A stretch of 64,000 bases of DNA, from assembly GCA_002450155.1 (NCBI GenBank), contig DJYO01000009.1, forward strand, positions 1 to 64,000, read 5' to 3'. Every line of letters starts with the position of its first letter. The stretch's first letter is position 1. Origin of the DNA: Mageeibacillus sp. UBA6976 (GTDB taxonomy: Bacteria > Bacillota > Clostridia > Saccharofermentanales > Saccharofermentanaceae). The translations under genes and the position numbers were made by a program. This document shows positions 34,251 to 43,364 of this stretch, in pieces. A model generated the notes under the pieces. It did not search any database. It saw nothing but the letters and a program-made list of their open reading frames with translations, and was not told the origin of the DNA.

Positions 34251-35867
34251 ATGAATTACTCCGTAGAAGAAGAGATAAAAAGGCGCAGAACCTTTGCTAT
34301 TATATCCCACCCTGACGCAGGTAAGACAACCATCACTGAGAAGCTGCTCTTATACGGTGGTGCCATACATCAGGCAGGCTCGGTAAAAGCAAGGAAGGCT
34401 GCACGCCACGCAACATCTGACTGGATGGAGATCGAGAAGAAGCGTGGTATATCCGTTACTTCCTCGGTCATGCAGTTCGAATACGACGGCTGCCATATAA
34501 ACATCCTGGATACCCCCGGTCACCAGGACTTCTCAGAGGATACATACAGAACGCTCTGCGCTGCAGACTCTGCAGTAATGGTCCTGGACGGAGCTAAGGG
34601 TGTGGAGGCACAGACGGTCAAGCTTTTCGAAGTATGCCGCAGACGCGGAATACCGATATTCACCTTTATAAACAAAATGGACAGAGCCGCCAAGAACCCC
34701 TTTGACCTCATGGATGAGTTAGAGAAGGTATTAGGCATCAGATCCTGCCCGGTAAACTGGCCCATCGGAACAGACGGAGACTTTGAGGGCGTTTACGAGA
34801 GATCCAGCAAGAGCGTACTGCTCTTCGATAAGGACAATAACGACCACGGCGCGTCGATGGTAACCCAGAGTGTAAGCGGCATCGACGACCCTAAGCTCGA
34901 CAGCATGCTGATGGCAGGCCACCTGGAGACACTGAGAAACGATATCGAGCTCCTTGATATGGCAGGCGACGAGCTGGATATGGACAGAGTCTTAAGAGGT
35001 GAACTCACCCCCGTGTTCTTCGGCTCGGCAATTACCAATTTCGGCGTAGAGCCCTTCTTAAAGCACTTCCTTAAGATGGCGCCGGGACCTGCTGCTCACA
35101 ATTCCACAGACGGCACCATCGAGCCTTCGGATGCGATGTTCTCCGGATTTGTATTCAAGATCCAGGCTAACATGGATCCTTCGCACAGAGACAGGATGGC
35201 ATTCATAAGGATATGTTCCGGCCAGTACGAGAAGAATATGCAGGTAAACCTCATGAGGACCGGCAAGAAGATAACTCTCGCCCAGCCCCAGCAGTTCATG
35301 GCCCAGGACAGAGAGATCGCAGAAGAGGCCTTTGCCGGCGACATAATCGGTATATTCGATCCGGGCAACTTCAGGATCGGCGATACCATAATCTCATCGA
35401 ACCGCAAATTTGAATTTGACCCCATCCCGGTATTTGCTCCAGAGAACTTTGCAAGAGTAGAGCCCAAGGACTCCATGAAGCGCAAGCAGTTCCTCAAGGG
35501 TATAGAGCAGCTGTCCCAGGAAGGTGCGGTGCAGCTTTATAAGCAGCCTGATATCGGTACCGAGACATATGTCATGGGCGTTGTAGGTATACTCCAGTTT
35601 GATGTTCTAGAATACAGGCTTAAGTCAGAATATAACGTAGACATCGTCAGGACTCCCCTGCCCTACCGTCTGGCACGCTGGGTCAAGTCTGATAGCGAAG
35701 GCTTCGACCCCAAGGAGATGACACTGACGTCCACATCACTCCTGGTAATGGACCGTGACGACGAACCTGTAGTGCTCTTCGAATCCGAGTGGGCATCCGA
35801 CTGGGCGGTGGACCATAACGAAGCTTACAAACTGCGCTTCGAGAGCATCCATTCCAAAGACGATTAA
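34251..35867 (+). CDS. prfC: Peptide chain release factor 3
   Basis: 538 residues; ribosome-dependent GTPase that recycles RF1/RF2. G1 is SHPDAGKTT, G3 is DTPGHQDFSED, and G4 is INKMDRAAKN. The N-terminus MNYSVEEEIKRRRTFAIISH fits RF3; start at 34251 has a GAGG site ten bases upstream, while an in-frame ATG-like start at 34206 lies in the promoter region. One of the few plus-strand genes. A weak promoter (TTGGCT 34206-34211, TTATAT 34229-34234, 17-base spacer) is possible. Confidence 0.95.
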   Translation: MNYSVEEEIKRRRTFAIISHPDAGKTTITEKLLLYGGAIHQAGSVKARKAARHATSDWMEIEKKRGISVTSSVMQFEYDGCHINILDTPGHQDFSEDTYRTLCAADSAVMVLDGAKGVEAQTVKLFEVCRRRGIPIFTFINKMDRAAKNPFDLMDELEKVLGIRSCPVNWPIGTDGDFEGVYERSSKSVLLFDKDNNDHGASMVTQSVSGIDDPKLDSMLMAGHLETLRNDIELLDMAGDELDMDRVLRGELTPVFFGSAITNFGVEPFLKHFLKMAPGPAAHNSTDGTIEPSDAMFSGFVFKIQANMDPSHRDRMAFIRICSGQYEKNMQVNLMRTGKKITLAQPQQFMAQDREIAEEAFAGDIIGIFDPGNFRIGDTIISSNRKFEFDPIPVFAPENFARVEPKDSMKRKQFLKGIEQLSQEGAVQLYKQPDIGTETYVMGVVGILQFDVLEYRLKSEYNVDIVRTPLPYRLARWVKSDSEGFDPKEMTLTSTSLLVMDRDDEPVVLFESEWASDWAVDHNEAYKLRFESIHSKDD

Positions 35868-35879
35868 CAGAGCAAAAGA

Positions 35880-35900
35880 CGGTGTAACAATGTTACACCG
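35880..35900. terminator. Bidirectional terminator between prfC and the DUF4037 operon
   Basis: CGGTGTAAC-AAT-GTTACACCG is a perfect 9-bp stem with a three-base loop. On the minus strand TCTTTTG follows; on the plus strand CCTTTATTC follows. It serves both convergent transcription units. Confidence 0.85.
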
Positions 35901-35918
35901 CCTTTATTCTAAGCATTT

Positions 35919-36887
35919 CTAATCTTCACCGACAAATACGTTCCAGCCTCTCATATCCTCGTCTGTTATGGTCTTCATGACGAGTTTGGCGTGATCTAAC
36001 AGGTAATCCGAATAGCCTGATGACCACCCTCTGTTTATGAGTTCATCTATTATTATCCTGCTTATCCTCTCGATAAGATCTATCTTGTCTCTGTAGGATT
36101 CTTCGTTCATCTGGGTAAGATCCAGGAGCAAAGGGACACATTCCCTGCAAATCGTGATATCTTCAAGCGCCCTGAACCTCCACTTGTAATAGGGCGTATA
36201 TCTCCTGTTCAGGAGGAACAAGGCGCAGGTAACCTTGTAGATAAATTCAGTAACGCATGAATAGGCTCCGCCTATATCTCCTCTGCGCATACACCTGTCG
36301 TAATTAAACTGTCCCGTCTTGCCGGCCATGGCAAGATCGGCTGAAATCTTCTTCTTCAATATGTCGTCGGGATAGAAGTCTTCCCAGCTGCGCCTTATGG
36401 AAGTAAATACGCCTTCGTCGTCTCTAAACACCCTGCCGTTTACGGCTTCTGCCAGATGCATCTGCGGAGTAGAAAGCCATTCTTCGGTGGTCTTGGGAAT
36501 GCCTGTTATTCCTGTATGCTCAAGGAAAAATTCCTCTATGCTGTGAACGCCTACTCTGTGATCTCTTGCATTTGTATAATTGATATCCTCTGGAGCCATG
36601 CCCACATCGGTCCTGTGAGACAGGCAAAACTCCCTTACAGGGAGGTCCCTATAAGCTTTCTCCAGCCTGTCCCCTATCTTGCCTCTTAATTCCTCGGGGA
36701 TCCAGATGCAGAATCCGGGACCGAAATCGTGATCTCTTGAGATACGGTCGTCAAAACCAAAGCACTCTGACCCCTGACCTGCAAGGCCTACTGCGATCCT
36801 GCCTTCGTATTCACCGAATTCTTCCCTGATCATCCTGCTTCCGCATTCGTTATAGAATGCAAAAGCGATATCCAGCCCCTTCCACAT
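35919..36887 (-). CDS. DUF4037 nucleotidyltransferase-fold protein
   Basis: 322 residues. The N-terminal nucleotidyltransferase core reads GLAGQGSECFGFDDRISRDH-DFG, with the G-S motif and paired acidic residues of the Pol-beta superfamily, and the C-terminal half (DUF4037) is helical. Members are uncharacterised; some have been proposed to modify antibiotics or proteins. It is the last gene of the DHH-TIR-AAA-membrane protein run, only two bases after the membrane protein, and is followed by a terminator. Family call good, substrate unknown. Confidence 0.82.
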   Translation of the reverse strand: MWKGLDIAFAFYNECGSRMIREEFGEYEGRIAVGLAGQGSECFGFDDRISRDHDFGPGFCIWIPEELRGKIGDRLEKAYRDLPVREFCLSHRTDVGMAPEDINYTNARDHRVGVHSIEEFFLEHTGITGIPKTTEEWLSTPQMHLAEAVNGRVFRDDEGVFTSIRRSWEDFYPDDILKKKISADLAMAGKTGQFNYDRCMRRGDIGGAYSCVTEFIYKVTCALFLLNRRYTPYYKWRFRALEDITICRECVPLLLDLTQMNEESYRDKIDLIERISRIIIDELINRGWSSGYSDYLLDHAKLVMKTITDEDMRGWNVFVGED

Positions 36888-36889
36888 AC

Positions 36890-37510
36890 TCAGCTCTTCT
36901 TATTGGCCTCGCGGTATTGCTTTTGGCTGAAAGCAACAAATTTATAGTTATCCGGAGAATATCCGAATCTGCAGTTAGGGCAATAGGTTGCGATCGTCTT
37001 GAACAGCTCATTGATCTTCTCTTTCCTCATGCCGTAGACATTGAACCGTACTATAACATTCTCAGGTGTATAGAGGTTAAGAGTCTTGGATGTGGGGATA
37101 AAGTTATAACTCTGGGTATGTACCCATGCAGCCAGGACATCTTCTCTTCCTACTATCTCTTCAGGTTTTTTTGCATTGGCGATAGCCTGCTCAGATACGA
37201 CCATATGCTTATCCTGATAGATGATCTTTCTGTCCATGCTGGGAGCATACTTATGGACATTGGCATTCTTTGCCTTGCCTATAAACTTCAGAGGAGCAAA
37301 CACCCTGAACAGGCCTACTACTCCCAATACAACATAAGCGATCAGTGCGAGCACCAAGATATAACCGGCAGACTCAGGATCGGTCCTTAACATTATCACT
37401 CCAAAAACAGTTAATGCTATAGCAATGGCTCCTGATATAAAGGAATAGATCAAGCCTGCCATCCTTACCTTCTTACTTACTTTCTCAATGTATTGACTGT
37501 CCTCGTACAT
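36890..37510 (-). CDS. Two-TM hypothetical protein
   Basis: 206 residues. Two adjacent hydrophobic segments (about 17-40 and 49-69) form a hairpin, followed by a cytoplasmic domain of ~130 residues (IIYQDKHMVVSEQAIANAKK, YNFIPTSKTLNLYTPENVIV) that resembles the PH-like or YcxB-type domain of small membrane sensors, and CPNCRFGYSP near the end. No firm family. Lies between the AAA ATPase (12 bases) and the DUF4037 gene (2 bases). Confidence 0.65.
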   Translation of the reverse strand: MYEDSQYIEKVSKKVRMAGLIYSFISGAIAIALTVFGVIMLRTDPESAGYILVLALIAYVVLGVVGLFRVFAPLKFIGKAKNANVHKYAPSMDRKIIYQDKHMVVSEQAIANAKKPEEIVGREDVLAAWVHTQSYNFIPTSKTLNLYTPENVIVRFNVYGMRKEKINELFKTIATYCPNCRFGYSPDNYKFVAFSQKQYREANKKS

Positions 37511-37522
37511 ATATGTTCTCCT

Positions 37523-38707
37523 TTAAATATTATATCCTTGCTTTCGCTTGAGCCTGTCTGCAAACTGCCTTGCGCATCTTGCAGATCTTCCGCCCCGTCT
37601 TGAAGCATATGCTTCTGCCTTCTCACTTAAAATGTCGTCTGAGACCTTCATGCCACCCTTGACTATAAGCTGCCGGCACATCTCAAGATATTCTTCTTTT
37701 GTAGGAGTGTCAAATCTTATCCTTATTCCGAACCTGTCAGACAGGATAACATCTTTCTGGTCCCCGATATCTGATATGTTGGCAACAACGCATATCAGGA
37801 TATTACGGGCGTTATCAGCAGACCCTACATCGAGAGCCCTTCTTAAAGATGAAATTATCTCATAAGACGCTTCAGGCGTAATGTCATCTACAAAGAGGAT
37901 AAATCTCATAGGGACAGACGACAGTTCATTGATTATCTCCTGGATATTGGTGATGTCCTGACAGGGAACCTCTACAAGTCTTAAGCCTCTTGAGGCAAAG
38001 GCCTTGGCTGCAGTCCTTACCGCAGTAGACTTTCCCGATCCGGGACAGCCGTATAAGAGCATGTCGGCATAAGCTCTTCCTTCCAGGAAAGCCAGCAGGT
38101 TATCAGCTATAACCTTACGCTGTTTATCGTATCCGACAAATGAATCCAGAGATATGTCATTAGGCTTAAGGAGCGGCAGGATCTCGGCATCCTTTGTATA
38201 GAAGCTCGTGTAATGCCTGTAGATGCCGAAGCCGTCTGTTGCGAGCATGAGTATAAATCTCTTGTAATTGCTGTTCATGTCCATTCCGGATGTTGAGAAC
38301 TGGGGAGTGTATCCGTCACCCGGAAGCATCTTCTCAAGGTCGGCAGAAGATGTGTGACCTATCTCGGTAAGGAGGTCCAGCTCCTTCTCTACGGCATTCT
38401 CCAGCATGCGTGACAGTTTGATCTTATCGCTGCCGCACATACCTGCAAGGATCGATGAAGCTTCTGCCTTGAGGTAGATGTTGACGTCGCCTTCCAAAGC
38501 GTCCCAGAGCGCTCCGGAGAAGTCTGCATCAGGCCTCATATCGTAGAGTATCCCTACAAATTCAGAATAGCTCTCTATTATCTCTTCTGAAGGGATCCCT
38601 ATCTTCTCGGTGCACCTCAGGAATCTGATAAGGCTCTTAAGCGGTTCTGTCTTACGTAATCCTCCGAATACAGTCAGCGAATTAATCTGTTTCAGTAGAT
38701 CTGACAT
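37523..38707 (-). CDS. AAA ATPase, DUF815-like
   Basis: 394 residues. The C-terminal ~210 form an AAA module: FVGYDKQRKVI before the nucleotide site, Walker A GCPGSGKST (220-228), Walker B ILFVDDIT (270-276), and a sensor region ILICVVANISDIGDQKDV. These follow the DUF815 pattern, in which Walker B is FxDD and the end is an arginine-rich helix (SARCARQFADRLKRK). The N-terminal 185 residues are helical and unassigned. Two bases downstream of the TIR gene, so made with it. Probably a remodelling or regulatory partner; role inferred. Confidence 0.78.
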   Translation of the reverse strand: MSDLLKQINSLTVFGGLRKTEPLKSLIRFLRCTEKIGIPSEEIIESYSEFVGILYDMRPDADFSGALWDALEGDVNIYLKAEASSILAGMCGSDKIKLSRMLENAVEKELDLLTEIGHTSSADLEKMLPGDGYTPQFSTSGMDMNSNYKRFILMLATDGFGIYRHYTSFYTKDAEILPLLKPNDISLDSFVGYDKQRKVIADNLLAFLEGRAYADMLLYGCPGSGKSTAVRTAAKAFASRGLRLVEVPCQDITNIQEIINELSSVPMRFILFVDDITPEASYEIISSLRRALDVGSADNARNILICVVANISDIGDQKDVILSDRFGIRIRFDTPTKEEYLEMCRQLIVKGGMKVSDDILSEKAEAYASRRGGRSARCARQFADRLKRKQGYNI

Positions 38708-38709
38708 GC

Positions 38710-41700
38710 CTATTCCCCCAAGTATTCATGCGCATCTTCGATGAGCTTATTAACGTCCTTATAATCGAAATAACCCAGTGAAACATCTGCCGTTGTTCCG
38801 GAATAGCTTACAAATCTGCGGGCAGTATCACTGTAACCGATGCAGCCTGCCATCGAACATCTGACACCGAAATCGCCGGGCCTGCTGTTATCCATATAAT
38901 CTGTTGTGGCAACGATATTGGTGTATCTTCCAACATGGAGCACAAGTCCTATATCCGTAAAGTTAAATACCACAGTATCGTCAATCCCAAATTCTCCGGG
39001 ATCTAATGATGTGACTGATAAGACATCGCCGTCCCTGTTATATCTGTATAATTCGCCGCTCTGATATACGACATAGAGGCTGTCGCCGTTATATTCACTG
39101 CCTATTGCGATCCTACCTTCCGTAGAAGCGATCTCGGCGAGATCTCCATTCATACCGGCAAGACTTACCGAGCTTCTGCCTATGACAAAGAATTCACCGG
39201 AATCAGGTCCGGGACATACTGTAACATTTTCTTCCAGATGGACTATATCGCTTGCTTCCGCTTCGCTTACATCAACTGTGATCAGGAAATATCCCACTAT
39301 GGAATTATTGGCGGTAATGATCACGTTATTACCGTCATCAGAAGGAATGATAGTGCATTCGTTCAGGCGGTCGTAGTCCCGGCCTTCTGCGATCGGTATG
39401 CTCTCACTCTCCTGCTCTTCTATGTTATACACGATAAGATTAAGAGTATTGTTGCCGGCATCGTAATTAAGGTAATAAATATTACCTGCATTAACTTGCA
39501 ATCTGGCGTCAGAAGGGATTGAAGAATGTCCTTCGATCCTTACACAGTCCTCTATCTCGCCGGTGGAAACATCTATCAGAAGGGCTTTGAGACCTTCTTC
39601 TTCCATCTCATCAAATCCCGTATCACCGGATACCATATTGGTCATAAGGACTAACATGCCTGTCTTGCTGTCTACTCCGTATAACGAGCAGTTGTTAAAA
39701 GATATATCACCTATTTCCAATGCCCAGGATTCATCGTCTGACTCTATATCGACACATTTTATACGATCATCTTCTGCCGTGGTATAGTACAGATTTCCAC
39801 CTAATACCATGGCCTCCATGATGTATGCATCTCCCGGTACAGAGTCAAATTGAGTGAAGTCTTCGTCACAGAATTCGGGAGAATACTCCACACATTTTGT
39901 TGAACCATCTGATATAAGATAATAATAACCATTTTCATCCTTAGCTCCGATCGTAGACCCGGATACATTATCCTGGAAGCCGTAATCCATGTTATATATG
40001 GTGTCTTCCTCTGTGATGTCACAATTAACAACGACTCCGCTCTCGATAATGAACAGCATTGTTGAGTCACCAGACGAATAGGGTGAGATAAAAGCATCCG
40101 GCAAGACGATCTCTCTTTTGAGATCACCTGATACAGGATCATATATCCTGACCATATTTGTGAACATGCATACTACGCAGGGACTAAGGCTCCCGTCTGC
40201 TTCCTTGAATGAGAACTGGCAGGCAAAGAACTCCTTGGATTTGTAATTAACATCTACCTGGTCTTCCCACAGAAGAGTTCCGTCTTCTGCATCAAATGTT
40301 TCAACGGTAACCTTGGCTGCCTCAACAAAACCGATGTCATTGTTAGCATAAGACAAAGATTGCGTCGTCTCGCCAAAAACAAGAGTTATCCTGCCGTCAC
40401 GGCTTATGGTTGCAGCCTGAATATCAGGAAGGTCCTCAGCTACTTCAAGCTTTCTTTGCGCCCCGCTGTTTAGATCGATGCTGTAATATGTGCTTACCAG
40501 ATCCAGATCACTTGTGCCTACGACGCAGAATCTGCCATCGGGAGAAATAGCATATACTCCATCGACCGATACGTCTTCTTCCAGCTTTATGATCTCTGTA
40601 TCGTCATCTTCTATATCTATCCTGGCGAGCCTGCTTGAATCTGATATAACTACCCTTTCTGTCCCGGCGGAATAGACCATTTTAGGTCCAAAGCCAAAGC
40701 TGCCTTCGGAATAAGGATTCTCATATATAAGGTCCATATCACTTAGGTCATAGATCCTGAAGGTATCGTTGTTCAGGACAAAGAGTTTGTCATCTTCAAC
40801 CCTGATATCGCTTATGGTTTCTCCGTATATCTCGCCTATTGGTTCATGTGTGACCGTATCCCAGACTCTGAGATTGCCGTTTATATCCAGTATGGCAAGA
40901 CTGGATACACTGACCGAAGCATCGATCTTGGATATCCTCTCTCCCATGTCATAAGTCCAGCTGTCCATGTAACGCCATGTCCCCGGCATTGAATATGTGG
41001 CAAGAGAATCAGTAAGAGCCTTCAGAGCCTCCGAAGTAACAGGGCGTTCCCCTTCGTATGAAGGCAGAGCTGTAAGTGCTGTCTGAACCGCATGTACACG
41101 GTCCCTGCTGTCCAGATAGTTCTCTGCTATTGCAGAATTATACTTAGCTTCATTGATCAGGGCATTACGGAGATTGGTCCTGATCTGTATAACGCTCCAG
41201 GAGAGATATCCGATAATGAGAAAGAGCAGTGCTGCAAGCACTCCGGACAATGCGGCTATACGCTTTATACGGTACTGCCTTCTCCTGTTCATGAGCTCGT
41301 CGTAAGAGCATCCCAACATCGAAGCTGCAAGTCTCGGCAGCTCAACCCGGCGGGCATGCCTTACCGGCATCCTGTAATCGCAGGATAAGGGTTCTATGAT
41401 CTCTTCTCTTGTTATCTCGGTCCCATCAGAGAGCTTACGTGTAACCGTATCGTATTTAAGGATATCCGGGATCACATCCTCCGGCTCACCGTCTGCTAAT
41501 ACGGTAAAGACCTGCTTTTTGGTATGAGTCTTAAGGAATTCTTCTATCTCCTTGATAACCCATGTGGATTTCTTGGTGTTAGTAGAACATATAACTATAA
41601 GGAAATCCGAGTTATTAAGTGCCTTTGCTATATTATCGTTCAGGTCGCTGGTTATTGGGAGCTCTTCTAAATCTCTGAATATCCTCTCGAAGCGTTTTAC

Positions 41701-41829
41701 ACCTGACTGCTTCCTGATCTTGCCCGGGATCGAGAAATGCTCAAGTCCGGTCTGTATCTCCTTCGCGATCTTGTTATCAAGAGGCGCATGCTTATAAGAA
41801 ATAAAAGCATTGTATTTAATATCGCTCAT
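38710..41829 (-). CDS. TIR domain - transmembrane - beta-propeller receptor-like protein
   Basis: 1039 residues. Residues 1-150 are a TIR_2 domain: YNAFISYKHAPLDNKIAKEI (box 1), SDFLIVICS, and STWVIKEIE, where Glu94 in the S-x-W-x3-E pattern corresponds to the catalytic glutamate of TIR NADases. A single membrane helix spans about 191-213. A helical linker (EAKYNSAIAENYLDSRDRVHAVQTALTALP region) follows, then ~750 residues of beta-strand-rich repeats with VWDTVTHEPIGEI and similar blades, that is one or two WD40/PQQ-like propellers on the far side. The architecture is that of a sensor with a cytoplasmic enzymatic TIR. Its ATG shares one base with the DHH stop (TGATG). Immune or signalling role is inferred; NADase activity would need the intact Glu, which is present. 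Confidence 0.85.
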   Translation of the reverse strand: MSDIKYNAFISYKHAPLDNKIAKEIQTGLEHFSIPGKIRKQSGVKRFERIFRDLEELPITSDLNDNIAKALNNSDFLIVICSTNTKKSTWVIKEIEEFLKTHTKKQVFTVLADGEPEDVIPDILKYDTVTRKLSDGTEITREEIIEPLSCDYRMPVRHARRVELPRLAASMLGCSYDELMNRRRQYRIKRIAALSGVLAALLFLIIGYLSWSVIQIRTNLRNALINEAKYNSAIAENYLDSRDRVHAVQTALTALPSYEGERPVTSEALKALTDSLATYSMPGTWRYMDSWTYDMGERISKIDASVSVSSLAILDINGNLRVWDTVTHEPIGEIYGETISDIRVEDDKLFVLNNDTFRIYDLSDMDLIYENPYSEGSFGFGPKMVYSAGTERVVISDSSRLARIDIEDDDTEIIKLEEDVSVDGVYAISPDGRFCVVGTSDLDLVSTYYSIDLNSGAQRKLEVAEDLPDIQAATISRDGRITLVFGETTQSLSYANNDIGFVEAAKVTVETFDAEDGTLLWEDQVDVNYKSKEFFACQFSFKEADGSLSPCVVCMFTNMVRIYDPVSGDLKREIVLPDAFISPYSSGDSTMLFIIESGVVVNCDITEEDTIYNMDYGFQDNVSGSTIGAKDENGYYYLISDGSTKCVEYSPEFCDEDFTQFDSVPGDAYIMEAMVLGGNLYYTTAEDDRIKCVDIESDDESWALEIGDISFNNCSLYGVDSKTGMLVLMTNMVSGDTGFDEMEEEGLKALLIDVSTGEIEDCVRIEGHSSIPSDARLQVNAGNIYYLNYDAGNNTLNLIVYNIEEQESESIPIAEGRDYDRLNECTIIPSDDGNNVIITANNSIVGYFLITVDVSEAEASDIVHLEENVTVCPGPDSGEFFVIGRSSVSLAGMNGDLAEIASTEGRIAIGSEYNGDSLYVVYQSGELYRYNRDGDVLSVTSLDPGEFGIDDTVVFNFTDIGLVLHVGRYTNIVATTDYMDNSRPGDFGVRCSMAGCIGYSDTARRFVSYSGTTADVSLGYFDYKDVNKLIEDAHEYLGE

Positions 41830-43346
41830 CAGATCTCCTCATAGGATTCATTAAATATCCCGTTGTCGATGATATAGACGTCGTCCGGATCGGATTCCTT
41901 GCATGCTATATAATCGTCCTTCTCCCCCTTAAGATATTCCTTGGGATTCCACTTGGTAAACACCTTGGTAGTGCGTCCTATCTTTTTTGCAAAGATCACA
42001 TTATCTGCCTGGGATACACACATCCTGGCATAGGGCGCAAGAGAAATATTCTGCCCGTTATCCATATTCTTTATCGTAGGTGTGTATTCAAGCCGCAGGT
42101 TGTACTTATCTTCTATGGTCTTATAGTTCTTCTCAAAGACACTGCGTCTTGAGACATATACCTCTCCCCTTACACCGATCATGACGATGGAGTCCTCTTC
42201 GACCTTGAATGTGGCGTCTCCTTCAAGTGATCTTACAAGGAGCTGGGTCCCGAGAGGATAGATCTCTGAAGGGACAAAATAGCCCTGTCTTATGCTCTTC
42301 TTGCGGTAACGCTTAAGTCCGTTTGTATCAAGCTTATCCTTGCCGGCATAGAAGATATCACAGTCCCTGAAATACTCATGCATCCTGCGCCTTAAGATAG
42401 TGGTAACTGCCAATCTTCTTCTGGAGTCGTCTATCTGGGCGTAATCAGGCTCTGCTTCTTCCATAAGGCTTTGCTGGATAAAGCCTCCTGCCTTGTCATT
42501 ATGTCCGCCGCCGGATCCTATCCCCTTGGCCATATACTGGGCAAGTTCGTTTGCCCTGACTTCCTTGGTGCAGGATCTTATAGAGAATTTGATGCCGAAG
42601 TTTACAACGGAATATACGATGCAGACATCTACTGAATCCACGGACAGGAACAGGTCGCTAATGAGTCCCAAAATATTAGGGTCGCAGGGCATCGCTTCAA
42701 GGAGAGCATATTTATGGCGCTCGTGGTATTCGAAACCAAGGAGAGCTACACCTGCTATCTTGACCTCATCCAGGGTGATATTCATGTTGCAGAGTCTGTT
42801 GATAAGATCTGTATCAGCCTTGAGATAATCTCTCATATCCCTGTCCAGCGGGTGGCTTAATTCCGAGAAGTTATTGGTATCAGTAAGGAGGCCGTAATAC
42901 ATTGCAGTTGCAAGATTACCGGAAACCTCCATGCCTTCATTCCTCATAAGGTCCCATATTATAGTCGCACAGCTGCCCATGTTAGGTCTGATGTCGCTTA
43001 ATTCGGGGATCCTGGTGGATAACTGGTGATGGTCAATGACGCACACCTTACGGGCGGGGAACTGTCTGACGTTGCCTTCGCCATACTGGCAGTCACAGGT
43101 GATGAGAAGCTCAGGCAGATCGCTCAGGCTGTCCACATATTCGATGGGTATCTCAAGGCTTGATACCATATAGGCAAGATTGGATTTCTTGATCCGGAAA
43201 TTACCGGAATATATAAACCTGACATCCTTGCCCCTGGCCTTGAAATACTCATAAAGTCCGAACCCTGAAGCGATGGCATCCGCATCAGGATTGTCGTGGC
43301 ACTGGATCACAATGTCCTCGTAGCTAAGCAGATCAGAGAGCTTCAT
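41829..43346 (-). CDS. DHH/DHHA1 phosphoesterase with C-terminal extension
   Basis: 505 residues. Residues 12-165 are a DHH domain: CHDNPDADA (motif I), TCDCQYGEG (II), VIDHHQ (III) and YGLLTDTNNF (IV), all metal ligands present. DHHA1 follows, with the substrate motif GSGGGHNDKAGGF (277-289). This is the NrnA/GdpP type that cleaves short oligonucleotides, pAp or cyclic-di-AMP. About 200 further residues are not part of NrnA; the final block (TKWNPKEYLKGEKDDYIA, DVYIID-GIF) resembles a PGDYG-type domain. It is coupled to the TIR gene by a one-base overlap. Confidence 0.85.
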   Translation of the reverse strand: MKLSDLLSYEDIVIQCHDNPDADAIASGFGLYEYFKARGKDVRFIYSGNFRIKKSNLAYMVSSLEIPIEYVDSLSDLPELLITCDCQYGEGNVRQFPARKVCVIDHHQLSTRIPELSDIRPNMGSCATIIWDLMRNEGMEVSGNLATAMYYGLLTDTNNFSELSHPLDRDMRDYLKADTDLINRLCNMNITLDEVKIAGVALLGFEYHERHKYALLEAMPCDPNILGLISDLFLSVDSVDVCIVYSVVNFGIKFSIRSCTKEVRANELAQYMAKGIGSGGGHNDKAGGFIQQSLMEEAEPDYAQIDDSRRRLAVTTILRRRMHEYFRDCDIFYAGKDKLDTNGLKRYRKKSIRQGYFVPSEIYPLGTQLLVRSLEGDATFKVEEDSIVMIGVRGEVYVSRRSVFEKNYKTIEDKYNLRLEYTPTIKNMDNGQNISLAPYARMCVSQADNVIFAKKIGRTTKVFTKWNPKEYLKGEKDDYIACKESDPDDVYIIDNGIFNESYEEI

Positions 43347-43364
43347 AAAGTCCTCCTTAAACTA

